64,000 bases of DNA from Pollenia angustigena (lineage: Eukaryota; Arthropoda; Insecta; Diptera; Polleniidae), in assembly GCA_930367215.1 (NCBI GenBank), contig OV884059.1, positions 72,883,393-72,947,392 on the forward strand, read 5' to 3'. Every line of letters starts with the position of its first letter. Positions within the stretch are counted from its first letter, which is position 1. The notes below the pieces were generated by a model. The model searched no databases and was not told where the DNA came from. It was given only the letters and a program-made list of their open reading frames with translations. Positions 54,111 to 64,000 of the stretch are shown here, in pieces. A program made the translations under genes and the position numbers.

Positions 54111-56060
54111 AAAAAATTAAAAATTGTCTTTTATCCCCAAATTCATATAATCAAGCAAACAATTTGTTGATTTTGCGCCAATTACCAAAATTATTATATT
54201 TGTAGATCACTAAAAATTGTAAAATTAAAAACTGTGATTTTTTTCCCAATAAATGATATTTTTAATTTTAAATAAAAAAATGTTAAAAAAAAACATGACT
54301 ATACCTTGCACTTATTCTACCATGGTTTCAAACAATGTCTAAATTGATTTATTTTAATATATCTTAGGTTTTGACAATTCCCAACAACAAATCTACAAGT
54401 TAAAATTATTTGATTAGAATTTTATTTTAAAACAACTAAAATTGTTATAAAACAAAATCATATTTTTAATTTCCTTTAACCAAAAAAAAAAAATAGTTGA
54501 TTCAATTATCACATTAATTAAATTGAAATACTTTTTACGCATTTTTGTTAATTGATTAAAAAAACTTCTGATAACAGGCCGTTTAGATAAATTCTGTATA
54601 TTAAATTAAGCCCCGCGCCCCTTCAATCCCAGAAAAAGTAAAAGCAAAACAAAAATATATGAGAAATTATATTTTATTGTGATGAAAATGATGTTGTCTG
54701 CGTTAAAGAAAATATTACAAAAAAATAATTAGACGCAAAGTTAATATCTCAAAATATAAAACTCGTCAAAATATACTAAATTATTACAATTAGTCTTGTT
54801 GACAAATATTTTTTCTTCTTTCTGTTGAAAAATTTTCAAGATTTTGTAATGACGTAGATAAATAAGTACACTCTGCTTAATCGTAAGTACGTCCTCGTAA
54901 ATTTGAATCTTTTTATAATAATGTTTTATACGAATTCTCTTTTGCCGTTACTTTTCCTTCAGATGAAATTTACTTTAGTCAATTTACTGAAATTATGCAG
55001 GATTCTTATATTTTAATGTCTTAGTATGGTGATGTTTATTGAAAGTAATGACGACGATAAAATACAGTAGCAGTTTTCGCTATAGGAAGTAAAGATCCCT
55101 CTAACCCTTGTTAATTTTGTTAGAGTATTCAAATTTACAACACCAAAACAATAAAATGTATTAAACTATGATTTGTGGTTTAAAAATCACACAAAAAGTT
55201 GACCTAAACACTTGTGTTATGTTACTCAGAATACAAGCGTTCACGAAACTGACAAAAACCGAAACAAAAATTAGCTGATTCACATTCACGCTTTTAACTT
55301 AAAAATTCTTAGTACATACAACAGAGAGAACTTAACACAAAGAGTGAAAACATCTACTATATATTTTTCTTCTAAAAACAAAATAGATTTTAAGAATTTG
55401 TTGTTTTAATATGCAGTTGGCTTGCTCTTTATAAATTCAAATTTGCATCAAAAAGATTTTCTATGTTTTTCCGTAATAGGAAGACTTAAGTATGTCGGGG
55501 TTAAGTTAACCCTCGGACGGCTTATGTTGAGCTAGGCGTCGCCAAATTCCATGTTTTAGATCTATTGTACTTAAACCGCAAAAGGCTGCTATTTCACAAA
55601 ACCTGAAAGAGGTAATTTTTATAGAAGAATATACTGTTCTGGTCCATTTTTCAAATTGGACATTCTGTGCTAGATATTTGTGGCAACTTTTGTTTCCATG
55701 TGCCTAAGTAGGTAACTAAACTATATTTCAAGATAATTAATTTGCATACCGATTTTTAAAAATAAATTTTTGTAATTCGAACTAATGGTATTTATACTGC
55801 CAGGTTATCACATATGTACACTCACAATATTATTACAGTAACGGACTGTAGTTTATTTAAGAAATATTAAGTTCAGTCATTTTTAAATAAATAAACATTT
55901 AAAATTCCAAGCAAATTTATTTTCAACTGATTCTAACAGTTATTCAAAAAACTAAGTACATATTAATACTGATGTTCAGTTGCAGTTAATATTGTCCGTT
56001 GATTGAGTTAAATTCTTCTTTATGATAAATTAAATAAAAATGTAATTTAAAGCAACGAAA
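54111..56060. other. AT-rich, possible start of a TIR element
   Basis: CACAGAAAAAATTAAAAATTG at 54111 resembles the 6408 element end, but no partner was found. Otherwise nothing recognised. Confidence 0.4.
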
Positions 56061-56064
56061 TGTC

Positions 56065-56815
56065 CATTTAATTTTTACTGTCAAAAATTCAACCACGAAT
56101 TCCGTAAAACCAAATGAATTTTCAGTTATCTTTTATAAATTAATTGTCAAAAAATTAACTACATATTCCGTAAATACAAATAAATATGCAGTTATTTTAT
56201 AAAATTTTACTGTCAAAAATTCAACACCATATTCAGTAAAAACAATTAAATATTCAGTTATTTTATATAATTTAACTACCAAAAATTAATTTTCACTTAT
56301 CTATAAAAAATGAATTGCTTGTTTTGTGTAAGCAATACCCATTTTCTATTTGTTAATATAGTTTAGTTAAATACATCAAATTTTAAAAGTAAATTAATTG
56401 CGAAGCCATATCGGTCATGCTGCTGGTGTCTTATAATTGAGAGTTCTTCTGTAAACAACGTGGTCAGTACAACAAAAGTAAAACATACGTGTGTAACAGG
56501 GTAAGTAAATAATAATATTCTCCCTCTCTCGCTTATAAGAAAAACAAGCGGACAGGTGTCTGTCTGGTATTTTTTAGAAATTCGGCTCTTTTGTGGAGTA
56601 AACGAAAATTTAATGAAATAACTGAATATTTAATTGTTTTTACTGAATATGGTGTTGAATTTTTGACAGTTAATTTTTACAAAATAACTGAATATTTATT
56701 TGATATTACGGAATATGGTGTTGAATTTTTGACAGTTAATTTTTACAAAATAACTGAATATTTATTTGATATTACGGAATATGGTGTTGAATTTTTGACA
56801 GTAAAAATTAAATGA
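56065..56815. mobile_element. Foldback-like element: inverted arms of 66-bp tandem repeats
   Basis: The right arm (56610-56815) holds about three 66-bp units (AAAATAACTGAATATTTATT, ACGGAATATGGTGTTGAATT, TTTTTGACAGTTAATTTTTA). The left arm (56065-56300) holds diverged inverse units. Both outer ends read ATTTAATTTTTACTGTCAAA. About 300 bp of loop separate the arms. Because 66 is divisible by 3, the right arm gives an open frame of a 22-residue repeat (ITEYLFDITEYGVEFLTVNF...), most likely incidental. Confidence 0.8.
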
Positions 56816-57028
56816 ACTTTTTGTTAAAAATAAATGAAAAATAAGTAGACCGGTTTTTAATTGAAGTTTCATTTATTTTATATTACAATTTCAGTTAGTT
56901 TTACGTACAGAATATTGTGAGTGTACTTATATTTGGAGCTGCATCAAAAGTTACCAATCGACAACCACCTACGTATAGGAAAGCGAAAACTGCTATAATC
57001 CGGTCTCCAGCAATATTCAATCTGAATC
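56816..57028. other. Spacer before Jockey-A copy 2
   Basis: Nothing recognised. Confidence 0.4.
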
Positions 57029-57360
57029 ATTTTTTTCATTATTTATTTATTGAATCTTCATATATTAAATATGAACTAACAATAATCAATCAAATCTTAG
57101 CCTAATACATTATTTTATGTTCTGCCAGTGCCAGACAATAATTTTCTTCATCACGGGTTCTGTTCACTTTTATAGGTGTTCATCGCTCATCTAATTGGAT
57201 AAGTGCTGCAGTGTCTCTTCTTCTTAAGCGAGTGTTGCCGCTATCATTTAAAATATTTCGTGCTAGTGGGTTCGGGTGCAATTCAAGCCTTTTTAAGTAT
57301 TTTACTGCATATTTCGTAATCATAGTTTTAACTAATGGAACATTGAGATCCTTGTGAATA

Positions 57361-58110
57361 CGTCAAATCCCGATAATTCGTACCCCGATAAATCGTAATT
57401 CCCGATAATTCGTAATAAACTGTCCGTCCCTTGAAAAAATCTCGTTAATTCGTAAAATTTCCATACATTTTGGTCCCCTCGATAATTTGGAAATTTTTTT
57501 TCAAAGAAAATCTTCTTTACCTCTTATAAATCGTAATTGTTTGCTAACTACCACTTATAATTCCTAATAAAAAGAACAAAAACATGGAAATAATGCTTTT
57601 TTGTTTACCACTATTTTATTTTTGCGTGGGTTTTTGCTTGTGTGTGGATTTATTTTCTTAAGATCAGGGGTCTAATCACCGCATTCGATACTATCGTATC
57701 GAATAAACTATCGAATTTTTTTGCATACGGAAGACACTGACTTATCGAATGAATGATAAATGTAATGTCGAGTTACTCGATATCGAATGCTATTATTTCA
57801 AATTCAATACATTTCATTCGATATCGAGTTTCATGATACCACAATAAATAATTTCGAGCAATTTTGCTCGATATCGTATGCGGTGATTAGTTCCAGTTTG
57901 TTACATGCATAATTTTTATGTATAATTTTTATATATTTTATTTTTAACAATTGTTTTTTTATCGTTTTAGTAAATAAATTGAAAAACCCCGTTTATTCGT
58001 ATTTATTTTATTTTAACCCCGTTAAATCGAAACCCCGCTAAATCGAAAACCCTGATAATTCGTAAAAAATGGCCGGTCCCTTGCGATTACGAATTATCGG
58101 GACTCTACTG
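57361..58110. mobile_element. pogo/Tigger-like MITE, copy 2, 750 bp
   Basis: CGTCAAATCCCGATAATTCG at the left (A lost from CAGTC) and CAGTAGAGTCCCGATAATTC reversed at the right. TA duplication at 57359-57360 and 58111-58112, confirmed by the uninterrupted Jockey-A sequence at about 11025. It contains MITE P. Confidence 0.88.
57668..57893. mobile_element. MITE P inside the pogo-like MITE, 226 bp
   Basis: GGGTCTAATCACCGCATTCG...GCGGTGATTAGTTC. Comparison with the other pogo-like copy gives the empty site GATCAGTTTG, so the duplication is CAG (57665-57667 and 57894-57896). CWG or TWA 3-bp sites are described for Harbinger elements. Confidence 0.82.
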
Positions 58111-58683
58111 TATTTGAGTTTTTAGCATACCAAGGGGCAGCTGTGATTATTCGAAGTAGTTTATTTTGGAGCCTTTGAATTTTTTCGATATTAAAGGCCG
58201 CGGCAGTGCCCCATAACTGAATACCATAGCACCAGATTGGCTTTAAGATGGAGTTGTAAAGAAGAAGTTTGCAGTCGAGACTAAGGGCAGAGTTTCTTCC
58301 AATAAGCCAATGAATTTGGATGGCTTTTAGTTTCATTTGAGTTAATTTTACCTCTATATGGCTTTCCCACGTTAAACGGCGATCTAGATGAATACCGAGG
58401 TATTTTACATGCGAATTTTGAGGAATTATTTGATTATTGAATGTAATAGGGAGGCAAGATTCCCGGCGCAAGTTGAATGTTATATGTTAGGTATATATAT
58501 TAAGTATAAAAGTGGGCCCATGATGCTTTCCTGAGGGACTCCAGCGTCAATTTGCTGAGGAGAGCTTAAATAATCACCTTCTTTACTAATAAACTTAATT
58601 TATTTAAGAAAAAAAAATTGTAACTTCTACAACAAAACACTTTTTTGCTCTCCTGAAAAATTATTATTTTGTAACTTAAAACG

Positions 58684-59750
58684 TTATTCGCGGCTGTGCT
58701 TCAATTGTACGTCATCGGCATACATTCTAATGTTGCAATGGAGCAACTGTTCAGTAAGATCGTTTGCGTAAATGGAGAAAAGGAGAGGACCTAGAATGGA
58801 TCCCTGGGGAACACCCCTGACAACAGGAAGAAAATTTGAGATAGTTGAAGGACTAGTTTCAACACACTGGACACGATCTTTAAGATATGAATCAATCAAT
58901 CTAATGGATGTTGATGAAAAATTCATCATTTTCTCCAGTTTTTGAATAAGTATTGTGTGGTCAACGGTATCAAAAGCCTTTGAATGATCCAACAGTACTA
59001 AATATGCAACGCACCCATCGTCAATTTCCTTTCTAAGATCTTCTGCTACATCAGTTAGAGCAGTAATACAGCTATGTTTGGCCCGAAAGCCAGATTGTTG
59101 ATCGGTCAATAATTTACTATCATTTATATAATTGGTTATCTGTTTATGTAAAAGTTTCTCGAAAGTCTTTGAGAGATAAGGTAATATAGCTATAGGCCGA
59201 TATTCAGTGGATGATTTTGGAATTGGAATAATTTTTGCCTGTTTCCATCTTAGTGGATAAGTGCCTGCCATAATTATTTTATTGAAAATATGAGTGATAA
59301 ATGGTAGTAGTGACGGAAGAATAATTTTAAGGAAAGCGGGGTGTATACTATCAATTCCTGTAGCTTTAGATTTAATGAAAAGGCAGCTTTTGAGAACATC
59401 CAACTGGCTAACATACTCAAAATTGAAAGGGTTAGATGGGAGATTGGTTGCCTGAAAATTTATATAATGGGTATGATCTGCTTGAGGCATGGGTATATTA
59501 ACAAAGTTTGAATTTAATTCATAAGGATCCGATATACTATCATACTGCTTATTCTTATCTTTCACGATTCCAATTTCCCTAATAGTTTTCCAAGAATTGT
59601 AAGTACTAACCGAATTCATAAACTTTTCAGGGAAGCATTTAGATTTTGCGTTTTTAATGGTTTTGGTCACGACTTTTCTAGCATTGCGATCATTTTCGTG
59701 TAGATTATCAGTTTTAAAGCGTTTCCATCGAGAGTACGCGTTGTCACGAT
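58684..59750 (-). pseudogene. Reverse transcriptase of the CR1-like LINE, long open part
   Basis: 328 codons are open. Linker: FIKSKATGIDSIHPAFLKII. RT motifs: KIIPIPKSSTEYRPIAILPY near 59230, LLTDQQSGFRAKHSC near 59110, VLLDHSKAFDTVDHTIL near 58990, VVRGVPQGSILGPLLF near 58810, then RMYADDVQL near 58710 with the catalytic YADD. The frame runs to 58684, soon after YADD, so the C-terminal RT part is missing or decayed. Upstream it joins the EN part across the hAT. Well preserved compared with other LINEs here, suggesting a more recent insertion. Confidence 0.88.
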
Positions 59751-59760
59751 CTACTATAAG

Positions 59761-61518
59761 TAGGGTTGCCAGACGTACTGTTTTTAGCAGTACATGTACT
59801 GCTTTTTGTCAATTGTACTGTTTTATGCACAACACCCAAAACAGTACGCAAATGTACTGTTTTTTACACTTTGTACTGTTTTCTGTACTGATTTTTAAGT
59901 TTAGTGTCCAAAAAACAAAGATATTAAGAAAAATCGTTTTTAAATAAAACACATTTGGGAATTTTTAACGGTATGCTATCAAGCCATATTGTCATAATAT
60001 CCTTATCTTAGAATTTATTTATTCTCTAACTCTCATTTTGAGGGGTAATTTTTGCCCTTTTTCCCAACTCTTAAACAAAAGTATACAAGACGGCACTTAT
60101 TAGGGTTAAAAGAATTCTCGAAATTTCGGCCATTGAAATTTTTGAATTTCTTGAAAGGGCGTTTGGTACAAGTCAAAAAAATATACTAAATTTACTTCTG
60201 ACCTAAAAGACTATTTCAGATGTCTTCAGTAGAATTGCATGGCAATTCTTTTCATAGAATATATTAACCCTCTAACACTAATTTTAAGGGGTAATTTTTG
60301 TAATTTTTTAACTTCTACACTAAAACGGTACGTTAGAGGGTTAAAATGTTCTATGAATATTTTCTGTATCAAATTTCACTAGCGGTCTTCCAAGACCAAA
60401 AAAACGTGCAATGTATGTAAAACGGGTTTTCGAAAAATTAAAAAAAAAATGCCCGGAATTTCGAAAACCCGTTTTACTTGCATTGGATAATTTTTGGTCT
60501 TAGAAGACCCCTAGTGAAATTTGAGGCAGAAAATATTGGTAGAGCATTTTAACTCTTATAAGTGCCGTTTTAGTATCCTTTTTTTTAAGAGTTGGGAAAA
60601 AGGGCAAAAATTACCCCTTAAAATGAGCGTTAGAGGGTTAATAAATTCTAAGAAAAGAATCGCAATACGATTCTACTGAAGACATCTAAATTTATTTTTT
60701 AACTCAGAAGTACATTTAGTATATTTATTTTGACTTATACCAAACGCCTTTTCAAAAAATTAAAAAACTTTAGGGGCCCATATTTCGGGAGCCCGAGCTA
60801 ATTTTTCAAAACCTTTTGGCAGATTTGCTCTACTAGTAGTCTACTTTCATTTCGCGTTGCAAGTGTTGAGGCTGGTGGCGATGACCCTAATTTTGTTGCA
60901 CACTCTATTTTACAATATTTAGTTTAAAGAAATTGTTGTTTTGCAAACAAAAAAGTTGTAAAATAATTAGAATTTTTGTACTGCGTCTATTGTTTTATCA
61001 AAAATACACAGATTAAATAAGGAGTTGCTCACATCCTTCATATATTTTCGTGTTATTATTTTAAGACATATGACTACCGTTTAAATTAAAGAAAGAAACA
61101 AATATTTTCTGAAATTTATGCGATAGTTCCATAATATGTGTGTGGTGAAAATTGCTTTAAATACCAATATGGTTTAAGAAAATTCTACTAACCCAATCAA
61201 TGAATAAGTTTTTTAAGTTAAATATAAACTAAGATATTTAAACATTATACATTGGAAAATGATACAATGGCCAAATGCTTCGTTTGTGGTGTATGCTTTA
61301 TAAACGCAAATGGTGTGATTTTGTATATGAAATACCATTAAATGTAAATCTTTCCTTTGATGTTGATGTTTGAAGTCTATTTCTTAATATTATTGTTGTT
61401 CAAGAGTTGTAAATATTTAGTTATGGTTTCCTAAAAAAATGTACTGTTTTTTTCTTGATTGTACTGTTTTTTCATAACCAATGTACTGTTTTTCCAAATT
61501 CAAAATCTGGCTACCCTA
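59761..61518. mobile_element. hAT element, 1.76 kb (hAT-7), with TGTACTGTTTT repeats
   Basis: Termini TAGGGTTGCCAGA and, reversed, TAGGGTAGCCAGA. Exact 8-bp duplication ACTATAAG at 59753-59760 and 61519-61526. TACTGTTTT occurs at least four times near the left end and three times near the right end, mostly in the same plus-strand orientation. The interior contains a 670-bp palindrome. No transposase. Confidence 0.9.
60115..60795. repeat. Long palindrome inside hAT-7
   Basis: Arms of about 330 bp meet near 60442 (AAACGGGTTTTCGAAA...TTTCGAAAACCCGTTTT). Mirrored blocks: AGATGTCTTCAGTAGAAT, ATTAACCCTCTAAC, AAGGGGTAATTTTTG and CAAATTTCACTAG. 59990-60110 repeats part of the left arm. Confidence 0.85.
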
Positions 61519-61526
61519 ACTATAAG

Positions 61527-62383
61527 GCGCTTTATTTCAGATGTGAACCACTGTTTCTGGCGGTTACTCATTTCCTTCGTTTGAATTGGTACTTTTACGT
61601 TATGCAAGCTTTTTATATTTTGTTCCAAGAAGGCCAGCTGATCATTTACCGATAGCATGTAATAAATACAACCCCAGTCTATTTTAATATACTCTTGTTC
61701 CAAAATCATGTAATTAATTCGTCTAAAATTACGAAATTGAATAATGTTAGTAGAACTTTGAAGTGGAATGCCAAAAATCATGAATATTAGATCGTGCCTT
61801 GAAAAGCAAGATGCAGACAACTGATCATATGTTAAGATCTTTTCTGCGTTTGCGACAAAAAATAAATCAAGTAAAGTATTATTGGATGATGTAAAGTGGG
61901 TTGGCGTATTTATATTAGCAGGGACAAGATCAAATGATTTCATACTAATAGTTAAACGTGATTCAACTAGCAGATTTGAGTTGAAATCCCCAGCTATTAA
62001 TATGTCATTATATAATGGTGTGATATCCTCCAATACTGTAAAAAAATTAGTGAAATCTATAATAATTTTAGGCCTATATACACAACCAATAAGAAATTTT
62101 CTTCCTCCACCACTTGCATCAAGAAAAAGATATTCAACTTTGTTGTTTTTGTATAAATTTTCATCACTTTGTACATACTAAACCCTTTTTAACATAAATT
62201 GCAACTCCCCCATAGTTATCAGATCTATCATTTCTATATAAAGTATACCCATTCAATGACACCAGAGTATCTGTAATAAATTTACCAAACCAAGTCTCTG
62301 ACACACATATTACATTTAAACCAGAATTTTTAAAAATATATCTAAATTCATCAATTTTGTTAGATAGACTTTGTGCATTTGTC
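61527..62383 (-). pseudogene. Endonuclease of the CR1-like LINE, frameshifted
   Basis: From 62383: GLNVICVSETWFGKFITDT, then GYTLYRNDRSDNYGGVAIYV. After a frameshift near 62160-62040 it continues ITPLYNDILIAGDFNSNLL (the GDFN box), NNTLLDLFFVAN and CFSRHDLIFM. The last corresponds to the SDH box, here with Arg for the usual residue before Asp? SRHD in place of SDH-type sequence. It stops at the hAT-7 junction in RLIV. Non-functional because of the frameshift and the insertion. Confidence 0.82.
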
Positions 62384-62399
62384 GACCGACTAAGTAGCT

Positions 62400-63220
62400 T
62401 TCTTACAGCTTGTGTGTGTTTACTGGTAAGTTTAGCTTCAATTTATATAATAAGCCTTCATGCCAGACTTTAACAAAAGTTTGAGAAACATCGATGAAGA
62501 GAGCGGAACAATGTTTTCTTTCTTCAAAGGCTTTTCTTATTGCGTTTACTTTGCGATGGGTTTGCTCAATTGTGCTGTGTTCTCTTCTAAAGCCGAATTG
62601 GTGGTTAGGAATACATCTATTTTCATTTAAAATTGGGGTTAATTGGTGTAGGTATCATGGTGACTAAGGAAACCTTCCACTTTTGAGGATAGTATTCAAG
62701 GTGTAAATTGCATTAAAAATTAAAAGAATAATTTTCTTTGCTATGCTAAGTAGCTCCAAAAGCATTTTGTTGCTGATCTTATCAAAACCAGGAGCCTTCT
62801 TGGAGCTTAAATCACCAATAGCCTTGTCGATTTCATTTATCTCAAATCTTAAATACGTAAATACGTTTTTTAAATGATTGACAAACAGATTTCCTTTTTC
62901 AACATCATTTCCTGCCCAACTTCTATTCAAGTTTCTTAATGGTAGTTTAGAGACAACTGGCCTTTTGAGATTTCTAGCTGCACGCCATAATGAGTAGTAG
63001 ATTGTGGGGTTGCATCAAGTACCTTAAGATATTTTTCCAGAGAAGCCGTTTTCTGCGTCTGAAATAACTTTCTTAGTCTTTTTGTACACTCTTTTAGTAA
63101 GTTCTTAAGTTGAGGGGATCTGTGCAATTGCCAATCTCTTCGAGCCCTCCTTTTTTCAGACAAAAGATGCTCGACATCTGTGGAATATATTTTAATAGTT
63201 TTTGTTTTTTTTGGGGGCAA
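62400..63220 (-). pseudogene. Jockey-A copy 2: linker and reverse transcriptase 5-prime part
   Basis: 63220-62936 holds the basic linker (VEHLLSEKRRARRDWQLHRS, KNLLKECTKRLRKLF). 62930-62664 holds EINEIDKAIGDLSSKKAPGF and DKISNKMLLEL. From about 62650: VSLVTMIP, then HQFGFRREHSTIEQTHRKV near 62600 and CSALFIDVSQTFVKVWHEG near 62490, where Ala and Asp of QAFDKVWHE are replaced. A block including PGKDHTKVESYRPISLL of copy 1 is deleted near 62645. Ends at the CR1-like insertion. Confidence 0.85.
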
Positions 63221-63987
63221 TATTGGAATGTTGAACAGCTAGTTTCAGAAAACTGTCAAAATTGTCAATAGAGCGATCTACATACTCCGGTGTACTGAGC
63301 GGAATATTTTCTGTGCAATGGGTACTGAGATATTTTTGATATTTTAACCAATTAATTTGCGTAGCCGTCGTCGCTAAGTAACCAGTCGGAGGTACAATTC
63401 TATTGGGGTTCATTATAGTAGCAATTGTAGGTGTATGGTCGGAAGATAATTCTAGGGAAGCTTCAACATAAATCGTTTCTATGGGGATTTTTTTAACCAC
63501 GCCGAAATCGATGACATCTGGAATTTTTTGATGTTCAGTAGACCAATATGTTGGTTGTCCGCTCGCTACCACATTTAAATCCATTTTAGAGATTGTATTA
63601 AACAGAACACGACACTTTGGTGTTATAGGTCGTGGCCCCCAGAAGGTATGTTTGGCGTTATAATCGCCAGCGGCCAGGAAACAGGGTCCTAGTGATTTAT
63701 AATATTCACAATATTGGCTTTCTGATATTGAAAATCTAGGTGGAGAGTATAAAGATGAAATTACTATGTTTCGATTTAGCTCTTCAACACAAATGTTCGT
63801 TGCTTGCAGATAATCCTCACGATGATCACACATTAGGTAGTGTTTGACTCGATTTTTTATCAAAAAGGCAGGACCTCCACAAGCTCTATCTCGAGGGTCC
63901 TTGGTATCATATAGTGTATAACCATTGATTTTAAACGTATTTCTTGAGGGCAAATGAGTTTAAGAAACCATCATGACATCAATTTGT
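63192..63987 (-). pseudogene. Jockey-A copy 2: endonuclease domain, runs to window edge
   Basis: An open 253-codon stretch: INGYTLYDTKDPRDRACGGP, then FLAAGDYNAKHTFWGPRPIT (Asp-Asn catalytic pair as GDYNAKH), YWSTEHQKIPDVIDFGVVK and LELSSDHTPTIA (SDH box). Upstream, VMMVS is followed by TAA where Glu of the ETH box is expected, so the ORF is broken before 63953. More sequence lies beyond 64000. Confidence 0.88.
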
Positions 63988-64000
63988 TTATTTTTAAGAA

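Larger units (their letters stand above)
57180..58600 (-). pseudogene. Jockey-A copy 2: reverse transcriptase 3-prime half, broken
   Basis: From 58600: DYLSSPQQIDAGVPQES-like block, then after a gap MRRESCLPITFNNQIIPQNS, KYLGIHLDRRLTWESHIE and IQIHWLIGRNSALSLDCKLL (open 58471-58094). Past the MITE, HKDLNVPLVKTMITKYAVKY and LELHPNPLARNIL run to about 57190. The segment with the FADD box is deleted: the frame jumps from the LLYLIYI(P)-like block at 58490 to the RRESC block. Confidence 0.85.
58597..62383 (-). mobile_element. CR1-like LINE inserted in Jockey-A
   Basis: EN and RT sequence on the minus strand, ending near 58597 in CTTAAATAAATT. The 5-prime junction is at about 62383 (GTCGGTC of Jockey-A, then GACAAATGCACAAAG). 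No clear target duplication. Split by a hAT at 59761-61518. RT has YADD rather than FADD, and differs from both Jockey families. Confidence 0.85.
57029..64000 (-). mobile_element. Jockey-A, copy 2, multiply interrupted, continues past window end
   Basis: The 3-prime tail AATAAATAAATAATG plus A run is at about 57029-57052. The element is cut by a pogo-like MITE (57361-58110) and a CR1-like LINE (58597-62383). Jockey-A sequence is continuous across both gaps: GATCCTTGTGAATA/TTTGAG across the first, CTTAGTCGGTC/AAGTTTATTAG across the second. EN coding sequence reaches the window end. Confidence 0.9.

Noticed and set aside
56591..56815. Real repeat protein (22-residue units)
   Set aside because: The frame exists only because the 66-bp DNA repeat is a multiple of three; no start context or conserved partner in the left arm.

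Overview
This is nuclear DNA of an insect, most likely a higher (calyptrate-type) fly. The clade is an inference from the visibly AT-rich composition, the Jockey-clade LINEs ending in oligo-A, and the many hAT, PIF/Harbinger, pogo-like, Helitron-like and Transib elements. I cannot name a species. No rRNA gene, CRISPR array or prokaryotic feature was seen. Almost the whole window is layered transposable elements and their remains. Only one locus (19.74-20.83 kb, minus strand) looks like a cellular protein gene: a candidate secreted protein with a TATA-like box, a possible 100-nt intron and one in-frame TAG.

Layout. 1-5.3 kb: a 3.2-kb hAT with a perfect 8-bp target duplication, carrying a second hAT, a Harbinger-like MITE and older repeats; the related repeat at 26.1-26.3 kb serves as its empty site. 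5.7-7.4 kb: a dispersed repeat (family D) and a TIR element. 7.6-9.8 kb: Helitron-like sequence with internal tandem repeats. 9.8-11.3 kb: a truncated Jockey LINE (Jockey-A). 11.5-14.4 kb: a hAT containing a second hAT, a long inverted-repeat element (family H) and a Tc1/mariner-type transposase relic. 14.9-19.3 kb: Harbinger and hAT MITEs and a tRNA-promoter repeat (family S). 21.5-25.3 kb: an almost full-length but decayed second Jockey LINE (Jockey-B, ORF1 and ORF2). 26.1-27.4 kb: repeats and a 346-bp Harbinger-like MITE.

27.8-31.2 kb and 50.6-53.6 kb belong together. They are two units of a tandemly duplicated decayed LINE (LINE-C). The second unit was hit by a hAT whose 8-bp target duplication CTTTATAC now lies half at 30.05 kb and half, inverted, at 52.69 kb. 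This is best explained by an inversion of about 21.5 kb between hAT copies. 31.4-32.2 kb is a head-to-head pair of family S. 33.1-38.95 kb is a second family H element split by a 5.07-kb hAT that is itself full of MITEs.

39.77-42.62 kb is the most notable object: a Transib transposon with a 5-bp CAACG target duplication and a RAG1-related transposase relic. Its terminal repeats read CACAGTG, then 23 bp, then a conserved A/T-rich 9-mer, the architecture of a V(D)J recombination signal. 43.1-44.8 kb is a second Jockey-B, and 45.0-47.0 kb a second Helitron-like element interrupted by family D. 47.7-50.5 kb holds tandem palindromes and AT-rich filler; 56.06-56.8 kb is a foldback element with 66-bp tandem subrepeats in inverted arms. 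57.0-64.0 kb is a Jockey-A copy running off the window end. It is interrupted by a CR1-like LINE (itself split by a 1.76-kb hAT) and by a pogo-like MITE (itself split by a Harbinger-like MITE).

The genes do not form a pathway; the window records repeated insertion, truncation and rearrangement. All reading was by eye, so repeat boundaries without a stated target duplication are approximate.
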